The notes under the pieces: generated by a model | Seen by the model: the letters and a program-made list of their open reading frames with translations, nothing else | The model's database searches: none | Told to the model about the DNA's origin: nothing | Shown here: positions 42,113 through 50,589 of the stretch, in pieces | Layout of the letters: every line of letters begins with the position of its first letter | Position numbering within the stretch: position 1 is the stretch's first letter | Program-made: the position numbers and the translations under genes | Assembly: GCA_002293185.1 (NCBI GenBank) | Contig: DBCS01000008.1 | Location: 152,443 to 216,442, forward strand | Length of the DNA stretch: 64,000 bases | Reading direction: 5' to 3' | Origin: Flavobacteriales bacterium UBA952 | GTDB lineage: Bacteria > Bacteroidota > Bacteroidia > Flavobacteriales_D > Crocinitomicaceae

Positions 42113-43090
42113 ATGAAAGTAGCTGTAGTTGGAGCCACCGGCATGGTTGGTTCAGTGATGTTAGAAGTGCTGTCCGAGCAACAATTCCCTTTAACTGAAT
42201 TACTTTTGGTCGCTTCCGAAAACAGCATCGGTAAAAAAATAACGTACCAGGGTAAAGAATATGCTGTCATTGGCTTAGCAGAGGCGGTGGCCGCTGCACC
42301 AGATATCGCTATTTTTTCGGCAGGGGGCGAGACTTCTTTGCAGTGGGCACCTCGTTTTGCAGAAAAAGGTACTGTCGTCATAGACAACAGTTCTGCCTGG
42401 CGCATGGATCCTACAAAAAAACTGATTGTTCCGGAAATCAACGGACAACTCCTCACCAAAGCAGACCTCATCATTGCCAATCCAAACTGCAGTACCATAC
42501 AGCTTGTTATGGTTTTAGCACCGCTGCATCTCAAGTATGGTGTCAAGCGCGTTGTAGTTTCTACTTATCAATCAATCACCGGAACAGGCGTAAAGGCGGT
42601 CCAACAATTAGAGAACGAGCGTGCAGGTATCGAAGGCGAAATGGCTTACAGGTATCCGATCGATAAAAATTGTATACCTCAGTGCGACGAATTTTTAGCA
42701 AACGGATACACCAAAGAGGAAATGAAATTAACCAACGAAACCAAGAAAATCCTAGATCCAAGTATCAATGTAACAGCTACGGCGGTTCGGGTTCCGGTTG
42801 TGGGAGGCCACTCGGAGGCGGTCAATATTTCGTTTGAAAACGACTTTGATTTGCAAGAGGTACGCGCACTCCTTTCACAAACTACGGGTATCACACTTCA
42901 AGACAACACGGCTGCATACGACTACCCAATGCCACGTTTTGCCGAGGGCAAAGATGACGTTTTTGTTGGGCGCATCCGCCGAGACGAAAGTCAAGCCAAT
43001 TCCTTGAATTTGTGGATCGTTGCCGACAACTTGCGCAAAGGAGCCGCTACAAATGCCGTGCAAATTGCAAAACTTTTGACTCGGGTTTAA
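42113..43090 (+). CDS. asd: Aspartate-semialdehyde dehydrogenase
   Basis: 325 residues. It reduces aspartyl-phosphate to aspartate-semialdehyde for Lys, Met, Thr and diaminopimelate synthesis. The NADP loop VVGATGMVGSVMLEVL, IFSAGGETSLQWAP, VIDNSSAWRMD and the catalytic Cys in IANPNCSTIQLV are all present. The substrate-binding VVSTYQSITGTGVKA and the catalytic His in RVPVVGGHSEAVN follow. It is divergent from the lamin-tail gene and followed by the TPP-riboswitch region. Confidence 0.96.
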   Translation: MKVAVVGATGMVGSVMLEVLSEQQFPLTELLLVASENSIGKKITYQGKEYAVIGLAEAVAAAPDIAIFSAGGETSLQWAPRFAEKGTVVIDNSSAWRMDPTKKLIVPEINGQLLTKADLIIANPNCSTIQLVMVLAPLHLKYGVKRVVVSTYQSITGTGVKAVQQLENERAGIEGEMAYRYPIDKNCIPQCDEFLANGYTKEEMKLTNETKKILDPSINVTATAVRVPVVGGHSEAVNISFENDFDLQEVRALLSQTTGITLQDNTAAYDYPMPRFAEGKDDVFVGRIRRDESQANSLNLWIVADNLRKGAATNAVQIAKLLTRV

Positions 43091-43197
43091 AGTACAAGGC
43101 TCCTGAAAACTCAAGACTATTTGTCTTCATCAAATCTTTTTATGAACCGATAAATTGATTTTTTTGAATCAATACGTTTCATTGCTAGATAATCTCT

Positions 43198-43205
43198 TAC
43201 TTTTG
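43198..43205 (+). promoter_or_regulatory. -7 element of the thiamine-receptor transcript
   Basis: TACTTTTG lies 3 nt before the predicted 5' edge of the TPP riboswitch, so transcription should start at the first P1 bases near 43209. Confidence 0.55.
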
Positions 43206-43208
43206 TAC

Positions 43209-43287
43209 CGTCTCTAAGGGGTGCCGTAAGGCTGAGAACATACCCATTGAACCTGATCTGGATAATGCCAACGAAGGGAAGATGACG
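43209..43287 (+). promoter_or_regulatory. TPP (THI element) riboswitch
   Basis: The aptamer landmarks are in order: AAGGGGTGCC (43216-43225), GGCTGAGA (43230-43237), ACCCATTGAACCTGATCTGG (43242-43261), GATAATGCCA and CGAAGGGAA (43272-43280). Outer bases CGTC/GACG (43209-43212 with 43284-43287) can close P1. It fills the leader of the TonB-receptor gene and should repress it when thiamine pyrophosphate is high. Confidence 0.94.
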
Positions 43288-43288
43288 A

Positions 43289-43318
43289 GCTAATTGTAGA
43301 GAACTACCGAGAATTAGC
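43289..43318 (+). terminator. Hairpin after the TPP aptamer (probable expression platform)
   Basis: A stem GCTAATT/AATTAGC (43289-43295 with 43312-43318) encloses an inner stem GTAG/CTAC with an AGAA loop. A T-rich stretch and the start codon follow within 27 nt. It could act as a terminator or block initiation; the tract is interrupted, so the mechanism is uncertain. Confidence 0.5.
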
Positions 43319-43344
43319 CCCTTGTTCTTGTTTATTTTTTTAAA

Positions 43345-45597
43345 ATGAAAACAAGATTTCTATTAACTATTTTACTGAGTTGTCAAATAGTTTTGGCCCA
43401 AGTGAACAAAACCAAGGATTTAACCGACACCACCCGACGTGTTCAAGATATGGAAGGTATTATGGTCAATGGGCTTCGTGCCCAAGATGCACCCAACAAC
43501 ACGCTTGTTTCCAAATCGACTTTAAATTCAAAAAACTTTGGCCAAGACATCCCTACGCTCTTGGAATTTACCCCTTCGGTCGTTACGACAAGCGATGCAG
43601 GTGCAGGGATAGGCTATAGTGGTTTGCGCATTCGAGGTGTGGACGCCAGCCGAATAAACGTAACCATCAATGGCGTACCGGTAAATGATCCAGAATCCCA
43701 CGATGTTTATTGGGTGAATATGCCAGATCTTGTTGGCTCAGTCGAAAACATACAAATCCAACGCGGTGTAGGTTCATCTACAAACGGTGCAGCAGTATTT
43801 GGCGCAAGTGTCAACATCAAAACCAATACTTTAAAAGCGGCACCTTACGCGCGCATCGATCTTGCTGGTGGTTCTTTTGGAACGTTGAAAGGCACGCTAC
43901 AAGCTGGAACTGGTTTGCTCAATAAACGCTTCGCGCTCGATGCGCGCCTCTCTGAAATCCGTTCGGACGGCTACCTTGATCGGGCCACAAGCAATTTAAG
44001 ATCAATGGGCCTAACAGCGACCTACCTAACAGATAAATCTGTTTGGAAGGCCGTCGTGCTCACAGGTCAAGAGCGTACCTATCAAGCTTGGTACGGCACC
44101 CCTGAGGGTCGTTATCGTGGCGATACGCTCGGCATGATTGCATACGCAGAGCGCAATGATCTTAATGCAGAAGAAACAACCAGCTTACTAACTTCTGGTA
44201 GAACGTACAATTTCTATACCTATGCTGGTCAAGTAGACAACTACAACCAAGATAATTACCAATTGCATTTTATTCATCAGTTTTCCTCCAAACTAAATCT
44301 CAATGCTGCTGCACACTATACTTATGGTCGAGGCTATTTTGAAGAGTACCGCAACCAAGACGACCTCAGTGAATATGGCTTGGCGCCGGTCGTTTTGGGT
44401 ATGGATACAGTAACGCAATCAGACCTCATCCGCCGACGTTGGCTAGACAACCATTTTATTGGAGTGGTTTATGGGCTCAATTATCAGCATAATGCAAGAC
44501 TTAAATTCACCCTTGGTGGTGCGGCCAATCGTTATGCAGGCGCACACTTTGGCGAGCTTATTTGGGCACAATTTGCCTCTAATAGTCAAATCTACGACCG
44601 CTTTTACGACAACGATGCCCTTAAAAATGAGGTCAGTTCTTACTTGAAAACGAACTATCAAAAAAATGGGCTAGACCTTACCCTTGACTTACAATACAGA
44701 GGTATTGCTTACCAATTTTTAGGCGTTGATCAAGTGAGCGGTGTACTGACAGATGTTACTCAAAATGTGAATTATCATTTCTTTAACCCAAAGGTTTCTT
44801 TTGCCAAAAACTTGGGTTCACACAACTTATTTGGCTCCTTCGGAATCGCAAACAGAGAACCTGTACGTCGAGATTTCCGCGAGAGCACCCCTGCCAATAG
44901 GCCGCTCGCCGAACGCTTATTCGATACAGAATTGGCTTATCGTTATGAACATAATCAGATCTCAGCCCAAGCCAATTTATTTCTGATGTATTATCAAAAT
45001 CAGTTGGTGCTCACCGGTCAGATCAACGATGTTGGAGGTTATACCAGGACCAATGCAGACAGAAGTTACCGAGCGGGTATTGAGCTCGAAGGAGCCTTTC
45101 AAATCTCTTCAAAAATGCGTTTGCAAGCCGCCACCACCTTAAGCCAAAATAAGGTCCTCGATTTCGTAGAATTTGTTGATGTTTACTTTGATGACGAACC
45201 CTACTACACGCAAATTCAAATTGAACACGGTAGCACTGATTTAGCCTTCTCTCCAAATTTTATTCAATCCTTAGCACTGCAATATGCTCCGCTCGACCGC
45301 CTTCAATTGACGCTTCAGTCAAAATACGTCTCTAGACAATATCTAGATAATACCTCCAATTTCAAAAGAAGCTTAGATGCATTTACCTTCACTAATTTTA
45401 GCTGTCTTTATAAAGTAAAACAGAATTTTGCCAAAGAATTTGAGTTGGGTTTCTTGGTCAATAATTTATTCAATGCCCTGTATGCAAATAATGGCTACAC
45501 ATTTAGTTATCAATATGGTGGGCAAACAACGACTGAAAATTTTTACTATCCACAGGCGGGAAGGCACTTCTTATTGAAAATGAACATCCTATTTTAA
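43345..45597 (+). CDS. TonB-dependent receptor, probable thiamine transporter (OMR1-type)
   Basis: 750 residues with a signal peptide (MKTRFLLTILLSCQIVLAQ). The plug (about residues 35-150) contains GYSGLRIRGVDASRINVTIN, GVPVNDPESHDVYWVNMPDL and VENIQIQRGVGSSTNGAAVF. The remainder is a ~600-residue barrel ending in GRHFLLKMNILF. It is preceded by a TPP riboswitch. TPP-controlled TonB receptors in Bacteroidota were predicted to import thiamine or derivatives (OMR1), usually with PnuT and a thiamine kinase. Those partners are absent here. Confidence 0.88.
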   Translation: MKTRFLLTILLSCQIVLAQVNKTKDLTDTTRRVQDMEGIMVNGLRAQDAPNNTLVSKSTLNSKNFGQDIPTLLEFTPSVVTTSDAGAGIGYSGLRIRGVDASRINVTINGVPVNDPESHDVYWVNMPDLVGSVENIQIQRGVGSSTNGAAVFGASVNIKTNTLKAAPYARIDLAGGSFGTLKGTLQAGTGLLNKRFALDARLSEIRSDGYLDRATSNLRSMGLTATYLTDKSVWKAVVLTGQERTYQAWYGTPEGRYRGDTLGMIAYAERNDLNAEETTSLLTSGRTYNFYTYAGQVDNYNQDNYQLHFIHQFSSKLNLNAAAHYTYGRGYFEEYRNQDDLSEYGLAPVVLGMDTVTQSDLIRRRWLDNHFIGVVYGLNYQHNARLKFTLGGAANRYAGAHFGELIWAQFASNSQIYDRFYDNDALKNEVSSYLKTNYQKNGLDLTLDLQYRGIAYQFLGVDQVSGVLTDVTQNVNYHFFNPKVSFAKNLGSHNLFGSFGIANREPVRRDFRESTPANRPLAERLFDTELAYRYEHNQISAQANLFLMYYQNQLVLTGQINDVGGYTRTNADRSYRAGIELEGAFQISSKMRLQAATTLSQNKVLDFVEFVDVYFDDEPYYTQIQIEHGSTDLAFSPNFIQSLALQYAPLDRLQLTLQSKYVSRQYLDNTSNFKRSLDAFTFTNFSCLYKVKQNFAKEFELGFLVNNLFNALYANNGYTFSYQYGGQTTTENFYYPQAGRHFLLKMNILF

Positions 45598-45601
45598 TTT
45601 C

Positions 45602-45609
45602 TATCTTTG
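45602..45609 (+). promoter_or_regulatory. -7 element upstream of the TonB_C-barrel fusion
   Basis: TATCTTTG, 14 nt before the ATG at 45624. It suggests expression independent of the thiamine receptor. No -33 at ideal spacing. Confidence 0.42.
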
Positions 45610-45623
45610 GAAAAATTCTCCAC

Positions 45624-46793
45624 ATGAAAAAGATAGTTGCTTTACTTGCTTTAGTTTGTTGCTCCAATATATTTGGCCAAGTGTTAGAAAAACCACAATT
45701 GGTTGAAAAAGTAGATACAAGTATCCGCACCTCCATAGATTTAGAAAATATAGATGTCCCAATTGAAGTTAAAGAAGTTTTCGATGCGCAGGTAGAATTT
45801 TCGAATCAAACACCGCAGTTTCCTGGCGGTCAAGATTCTTTGGATCGCTATATAAAAGATGCTGTTGAAATTTTCATTTATGCCGATACCAATGAAACCT
45901 TTCCGTGGGGAGAGTCTGTATATGTCGCGTTTGAAATAGCTACTGATGGACGGGTCACTCATCCTATTATCGAAATGGGTTACAACGCACTTCTAGACAG
46001 CGCAGCGTTGGATATTGTTAAAAATATGCCACTTTGGACTCCTGCAACCAATGAAAATGGAGACCCCATAGTTGCCTCGTATCGCCTTCAAATACTTTTT
46101 GATTTTGACCTCGATCTAGACGAAGATTTTGATTTTGAAGATGAAGAAGATAAATCCAATAAGGCCCATTGGGCAGGTTTTGAAATGGGCGTACAACTGA
46201 ATACGAATTCATTTTTAGGTTTCGACCCCAATTTTGCACTAAATCCAGAATGGGAAAATATACCTTTGAAAAGTACCGTATTAAACCTCAATTTATTTGC
46301 ACATCAATTTAGATTATTTTCTGATTATGTTGGTTTGGTTACCGGATACGGTTTCAGCTTTATTAATACAGATTATGTCGCCAACTATCAACTTCATCAC
46401 GATCAAAACAGCGTTACACCCGTTTATGATTCTACCCAAAATTTCAGACGCAGCTCTCTTTATGGTGCTTATTTAACGGTACCAGTTCTTTTTGAAATTA
46501 GAACGCATACCCAATTTAAAAAAGCCATTTACTTCAACGCCGGCGTATTGGGTGGTTTGCGTTTATATAGCCACCACAGACAAACCGGTGATTTTGACAA
46601 CGGTGACAAATTTGAATGGATTACCCGCTCCAAGTTTAACCTTAATCCTTTCATGCTCGATGCATGTGTTCGAGTGGGTTACGGTCCAGTAGGTGCTTTT
46701 GTAAATTATGCAGTCTTAAGCACCTTCAAAAATGGAACAGCTGTTGGTCAATTTCCTTTGCGTTTTGGTGTTTCATTCAACATTCCACAATAA
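45624..46793 (+). CDS. Secreted TonB C-terminal domain fused to a beta-barrel
   Basis: 389 residues. A cleavable signal peptide (MKKIVALLALVCCSNIFGQ) leads to a TonB_C domain at residues about 60-155, with PQFPGGQDSL (64-73), VAFEIATDGRV (101-111), LDSAALDIVKNMPLWTP and a closing strand. An acidic linker (160-176, almost all Asp/Glu/Phe/Leu) precedes about 205 residues of porin-like strands (WAGFEMGVQLNTNSFLGF, LPVRFGVSFNIP-like end). There is no proline-rich inner-membrane arm, so it is not a normal energy transducer. It is probably periplasmic/outer-membrane. It converges on fmt with 12 nt between stops. Confidence 0.75.
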   Translation: MKKIVALLALVCCSNIFGQVLEKPQLVEKVDTSIRTSIDLENIDVPIEVKEVFDAQVEFSNQTPQFPGGQDSLDRYIKDAVEIFIYADTNETFPWGESVYVAFEIATDGRVTHPIIEMGYNALLDSAALDIVKNMPLWTPATNENGDPIVASYRLQILFDFDLDLDEDFDFEDEEDKSNKAHWAGFEMGVQLNTNSFLGFDPNFALNPEWENIPLKSTVLNLNLFAHQFRLFSDYVGLVTGYGFSFINTDYVANYQLHHDQNSVTPVYDSTQNFRRSSLYGAYLTVPVLFEIRTHTQFKKAIYFNAGVLGGLRLYSHHRQTGDFDNGDKFEWITRSKFNLNPFMLDACVRVGYGPVGAFVNYAVLSTFKNGTAVGQFPLRFGVSFNIPQ

Positions 46794-46805
46794 AGTTTGC
46801 CGATT

Positions 46806-47768
46806 TTATTTTTGGGAATATTGGAATATGGAGAGGTCATTTCCTGCCATAAAAGACTTGGAGTCCATACGTTTTTTACCTTCCATTTGGATTTCCTTTA
46901 CCAACAATGTAGTCTGATTCCCACACGGGAATAATATCCCTTCTTTGTGCGCTTGGGGGCCATTTTGACGCAAGCACTTTTCGTTAGTGAGGCTAGTTCT
47001 ATATATTTTAAATTGAAGCCATGTTTCTTTTTGAGTAGACCATAGGGCACACCACGCAGCCGGATAAGGATCTAGACCCCTGACAAAGTTGTGAAGGTCT
47101 TCAGCGTTTAAGGCCCAGTTAATGCGCGTATTTTCTTTGAAAAGTTTGGGCGCAAGTGCACGTTTACCCGCTATCGGTTTTTGGATTTTCGGGATAATTT
47201 TTGAGTCGGCTAGGCCTTTGCAGGTTTGTAGGGTAAGTTGCGCGCCCAGTTCTTGGAGTTCATCATGGAGTTCACCAAAGGTCATGTTTGGGCCAATCTC
47301 GATTTGCTCCTGCAATAAAATACTGCCCGCGTCGATATCTTCATTTATTAAAAAGGTGCTTACTCCGGTGTACGTATCGCCATTGATGAGCGCCCAATTG
47401 ATAGGTGCAGCACCCCTGTAGGCGGGCAAGAGCGAGGCGTGTAAATTGAAAGTGCCCAGACGCGGCAACTTCCATACTACTTCTGGCAACATTCGAAAAG
47501 CAACCACCACAAAAAGGTCGGCCTTTAGATTGGTTAAGTCAGCAATAAAATCTTCATTGCGCAATTTTTCTGGCTGTAAAAGAGATAAATTGTTGGCAAG
47601 CGCGTATTGTTTGACGGCACTTTGATGCAGTTGTTGACCGCGCCCAGCCGGTTTATCTGCAACGGTAACTACACCAACAACTTGGTGCTGACTTTGCTGC
47701 AATTCAGCTAAAATACGCACGGCAAAAGAAGGGGTCCCCATGAAAACGATACGCAGCGGTGTACTCAT
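46806..47768 (-). CDS. fmt: Methionyl-tRNA formyltransferase
   Basis: 320 residues. It formylates initiator Met-tRNA. The N-terminus RIVFMGTPSFAVRILAEL, the catalytic FNLHASLLPAYRGAAPINW (Asn, His) and INEDIDAGSILLQ (Asp) are all intact. A shorter OB-like C-terminal domain follows (YPAAWCALWSTQKETWL). It ends an operon with rlmI and the MATE gene, overlapping the latter by 4 nt. Confidence 0.95.
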   Translation of the reverse strand: MSTPLRIVFMGTPSFAVRILAELQQSQHQVVGVVTVADKPAGRGQQLHQSAVKQYALANNLSLLQPEKLRNEDFIADLTNLKADLFVVVAFRMLPEVVWKLPRLGTFNLHASLLPAYRGAAPINWALINGDTYTGVSTFLINEDIDAGSILLQEQIEIGPNMTFGELHDELQELGAQLTLQTCKGLADSKIIPKIQKPIAGKRALAPKLFKENTRINWALNAEDLHNFVRGLDPYPAAWCALWSTQKETWLQFKIYRTSLTNEKCLRQNGPQAHKEGILFPCGNQTTLLVKEIQMEGKKRMDSKSFMAGNDLSIFQYSQK

Positions 47769-49093
47769 ACTTGTTTATTTTGCCAATTAACTTTTCGAAG
47801 ATAGGTAATTGAAATGATGCCCAATACCCCAAAATAGATGTATTCAATAGTCCATATCCAATAAACATCCAGCATCCATACTTTGATAAATAAATAACAG
47901 AATATGGTATAAACCCCAACGGTAAAGAACTCGATTAACATAGAATGGAGGGTATTACCACTGCCGTGAATGGTTTGAAAATATACCGAAATAAAGCCAA
48001 ACAACAAAATAGAAACAGCGATCAGCTCGAGAATAGCTGCGCTTTTTGCCACATAAGCCTCTGCGGGGTTCACCATTCTAATGAGTATTTCTGGATAAAG
48101 CAACGCCCCATGAAAGGTGCAGAGCATAAAGGCTACTGTAAGTAATTGTATTTTGCGCTGTATAAGGGGTATTTGATCTATTTTTTTGGCGCCAAGGTAT
48201 TGTGAAATATACGTTTTTGTGGTGCCGGCAAAGCCCCAAATGGGTACAAATGCGAGAAAATAAATGGAGCGAATATTTTGTGAAACGGTAAGGTCAAAAG
48301 TGCTTTTTTGTTCGAGCCATGTGAAGAATAGTGTCCAGGTGGCCAAAGCGGAGAACCCTTGTAAGAGCAGCGGACTTCCTACTTTTAGTACTTCTTTGAT
48401 CGAGTTAATTTCTATCTTGAAATAGGCCAATAATTTATATTTCTTTTGCTCTTTCGAAAAGATCAGAAAGCCGACCATACTTAGCATGCCAATTGCATCG
48501 GCAATTGTTGAGGCCAATGCCGCGCCTTTGATACCCATTTCTGGGAATCCAAGTTCCCCAAAAATAAGAACGTAATCCAAGAGGGCATTGCTCGAGGCAG
48601 TAAGTAGTGCAGAGACCAATACCACCCAAGATTTTCCTTCGGCAAGAAAAAATGCTTGAATAGACAGCGTAATCATGGCAAAAAATAGTGCATAACTGCG
48701 CTGCCCGAGGTAAATGCCTTGCAGTCTCGCAATCTCTTTTTGCTCTGCGTATTGATTAATCCAGTTGGGCATAAAGAAAAATAACACCACAAATAAACCA
48801 ATCGCAAGTAGCATTAAAATCCAAATGGTTGACCCGAAAACTTGCCCAATGAGCTGCGGCCTGTTTTGTCCGATGCGCCTGGCGATGATAATTTGTGCGC
48901 CATCGGCCATACCGGCCAGGCACATGAAGAGCGTAACGTACATGAGGCCAGCATTTCCCACCGCAGCAAAAGCTTCTGTGGAGTATCTGGCAATTAAAGA
49001 GGCGTCGGTTAGTAAGACGATAGACTGAATGAATCCAGTGACCATCATAGGCAAGGCTACACCTAAAATTGTTTTGTAGTTGAGCGCAAGCAT
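47765..49093 (-). CDS. MATE-family multidrug/toxin efflux transporter
   Basis: 442 residues with about twelve hydrophobic helices in two homologous halves. The first half holds GVALPMMVTGFIQSIVLLTD and MADGAQIIIARRIGQNR. The second repeats the pattern around GSPLLLQGFSALATWTLFF and FAGTTKTYISQYLGAKK. MATE pumps export organic cations against Na+ or H+. The substrate is not deducible. It is between rlmI (abutting) and fmt (4-nt overlap). Confidence 0.9.
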   Translation of the reverse strand: MLALNYKTILGVALPMMVTGFIQSIVLLTDASLIARYSTEAFAAVGNAGLMYVTLFMCLAGMADGAQIIIARRIGQNRPQLIGQVFGSTIWILMLLAIGLFVVLFFFMPNWINQYAEQKEIARLQGIYLGQRSYALFFAMITLSIQAFFLAEGKSWVVLVSALLTASSNALLDYVLIFGELGFPEMGIKGAALASTIADAIGMLSMVGFLIFSKEQKKYKLLAYFKIEINSIKEVLKVGSPLLLQGFSALATWTLFFTWLEQKSTFDLTVSQNIRSIYFLAFVPIWGFAGTTKTYISQYLGAKKIDQIPLIQRKIQLLTVAFMLCTFHGALLYPEILIRMVNPAEAYVAKSAAILELIAVSILLFGFISVYFQTIHGSGNTLHSMLIEFFTVGVYTIFCYLFIKVWMLDVYWIWTIEYIYFGVLGIISITYLRKVNWQNKQV

Positions 49094-50269
49094 TTAATCT
49101 ATTTGAATCACGAGTCCTTTCAGATAGGCTCCTTCCGGATGAAAAGCCTGAATGGGGTGGTCTGAAGGTTGGTGCAATTGTTCTAGAATTCGGCAAGAAC
49201 GTCCGGCATCAATGGCAGCTGCAATAACAGTATTCGTAAAAAGTAAGGTATCTACAACCTGTGAGCAAGAAAAGGTAAAGATGAGCCCACCTGGCTTGAT
49301 TTGGCGAATGGCGTGTGCATTGAGTCGTTTGTAACCTTGTATGGCTTGATGGCGTTTGTCTCGGTGCTTGGCAAAAGCTGGCGGGTCCAAAACAATGATA
49401 TCGTAGTCCTCAGCTAAATTTTTCATATAATCCATGGCGTCATCCACAATTGATGCGTGCCTATCCTCGTATGAATTGAGTATTACATTCGCATCGGTTA
49501 AAGCAATGGCTTTTTTGGAGCTATCTAAGGAGTGAACAACGGTTGCGCCGTGCTGTAGGGCTTGTAAACTAAAACCACCTGAGTAACAAAATGTATTGAG
49601 CACTTTTTTGCCTTTGGCATATTTTCCTAAAAGGGCTCTGTTTTCGCGCTGGTCAATAAAGAAACCAGTTTTCTGACCGTTGACCCAATCTATGTTATAT
49701 TTGACACCATTTTCCAGTGCCAAATGCGGAAGAGCAACCGTTCCAAACAAGTAGCTATCGGTAATTTCTTCTCTTTTTGGCAAGGTATCGCTAGACTTGT
49801 GATAAATGGCTTTCAAGTCTTTTCCGATCACCACCTGAAGTGCAGATGCAATGAGCTCCACTTGTTTGTACATTCCGTAAGAATGACATTGAATAACTGC
49901 CACGCCGTTATAAAAGTCAATAATGAGGCCAGGTAATTGGTCACCCTCGCCATGACACAAACGGAATATGTTATTTTTCTTGTGTAATAAACCAATGCGC
50001 AAGCGCAATTGGTAAGCATTTGCCAACCTTCGTTCGTAAAACGATTGGTCTATAGTTTCGAAGTCAAAACTGAGCATTCGAACGGCAATTGTGGCGTGCT
50101 GATAATGCCCAATCCCGAGAATTTGTTGTTTTTTAGTGGTTAGGCAAACGAGATCACCATCTTGGAGTTCGGAGGTATCACTAGCTAAGGCCCCAGAAAA
50201 GACCCAAGGGTGTTTGCGTTGAATGGAGTGCTCTTTGCCTTTGGCAATGGTCAGTAGGGGATAAGACAT
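49094..50269 (-). CDS. Class I SAM-dependent 23S rRNA methyltransferase (RlmI-like)
   Basis: 391 residues from ATG 50269, just after a -7 promoter. An N-terminal PUA domain (residues about 1-85, with HPWVFSGALASD and DGDLVCLTTKKQQILGIG) precedes the methyltransferase. VNGQKTGFFIDQRENRALL, VLNTFCYSGGFSLQALQHGA and DIIVLDPPAFAKHR give the SAM-binding and catalytic D-P-P-x-F loops. RlmI methylates C1962 of 23S rRNA in E. coli; the same target is likely but not certain. It is the first gene of rlmI-MATE-fmt. Confidence 0.88.
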   Translation of the reverse strand: MSYPLLTIAKGKEHSIQRKHPWVFSGALASDTSELQDGDLVCLTTKKQQILGIGHYQHATIAVRMLSFDFETIDQSFYERRLANAYQLRLRIGLLHKKNNIFRLCHGEGDQLPGLIIDFYNGVAVIQCHSYGMYKQVELIASALQVVIGKDLKAIYHKSSDTLPKREEITDSYLFGTVALPHLALENGVKYNIDWVNGQKTGFFIDQRENRALLGKYAKGKKVLNTFCYSGGFSLQALQHGATVVHSLDSSKKAIALTDANVILNSYEDRHASIVDDAMDYMKNLAEDYDIIVLDPPAFAKHRDKRHQAIQGYKRLNAHAIRQIKPGGLIFTFSCSQVVDTLLFTNTVIAAAIDAGRSCRILEQLHQPSDHPIQAFHPEGAYLKGLVIQID

Positions 50270-50272
50270 GTG

Positions 50273-50280
50273 CAAAAATA
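50273..50280 (-). promoter_or_regulatory. -7 element 3 nt before rlmI-like start
   Basis: Minus strand TATTTTTG, CAC, then the ATG at 50269. A TTG lies 22 nt further upstream (50305-50303). It implies a leaderless mRNA. Confidence 0.58.
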
Positions 50281-50293
50281 GCCCGAAATTGCG

Positions 50294-50301
50294 TACATTT
50301 G
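50294..50301 (+). promoter_or_regulatory. -7 element of the 86-residue protein gene
   Basis: TACATTTG, 16 nt before the ATG at 50318, back-to-back with the rlmI-like promoter. No clear -33. Confidence 0.45.
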
Positions 50302-50317
50302 TCAAAAATAAAGAGTT

Positions 50318-50578
50318 ATGGCTAACAAACGAATCCTCAAAAGAAACATCAACGAAATGGTTTTTGATGTAGTAGAAGAATGTTTCTTTTTTGAAATGAC
50401 AGCCCCAGACAAAGCCGACCGTTCAGCCAAACTGATCGACGAAGCTGCCGAGTTTCAAGACCAAATGCTTACTAAAATGCATCAGGCAAAAGGTAAAGCA
50501 GAATACCGCACCATCGTAACAGAGGTTGAGGCGAAGGCTAATTATTTTGTCGCTGCGCTGAACGCGCTCAATAATTAA
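50318..50578 (+). CDS. Small conserved helical protein
   Basis: 86 residues, fully helical-looking (MANKRILKRNINEMVFDVVE, then KGKAEYRTIVTEVEAKANYF), with no signal peptide. It resembles short Bacteroidota proteins of unknown function. It has its own promoter and lies 11 nt before the DASS transporter gene, so the two may be cotranscribed. Confidence 0.6.
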   Translation: MANKRILKRNINEMVFDVVEECFFFEMTAPDKADRSAKLIDEAAEFQDQMLTKMHQAKGKAEYRTIVTEVEAKANYFVAALNALNN

Positions 50579-50589
50579 GCACGAACCCC

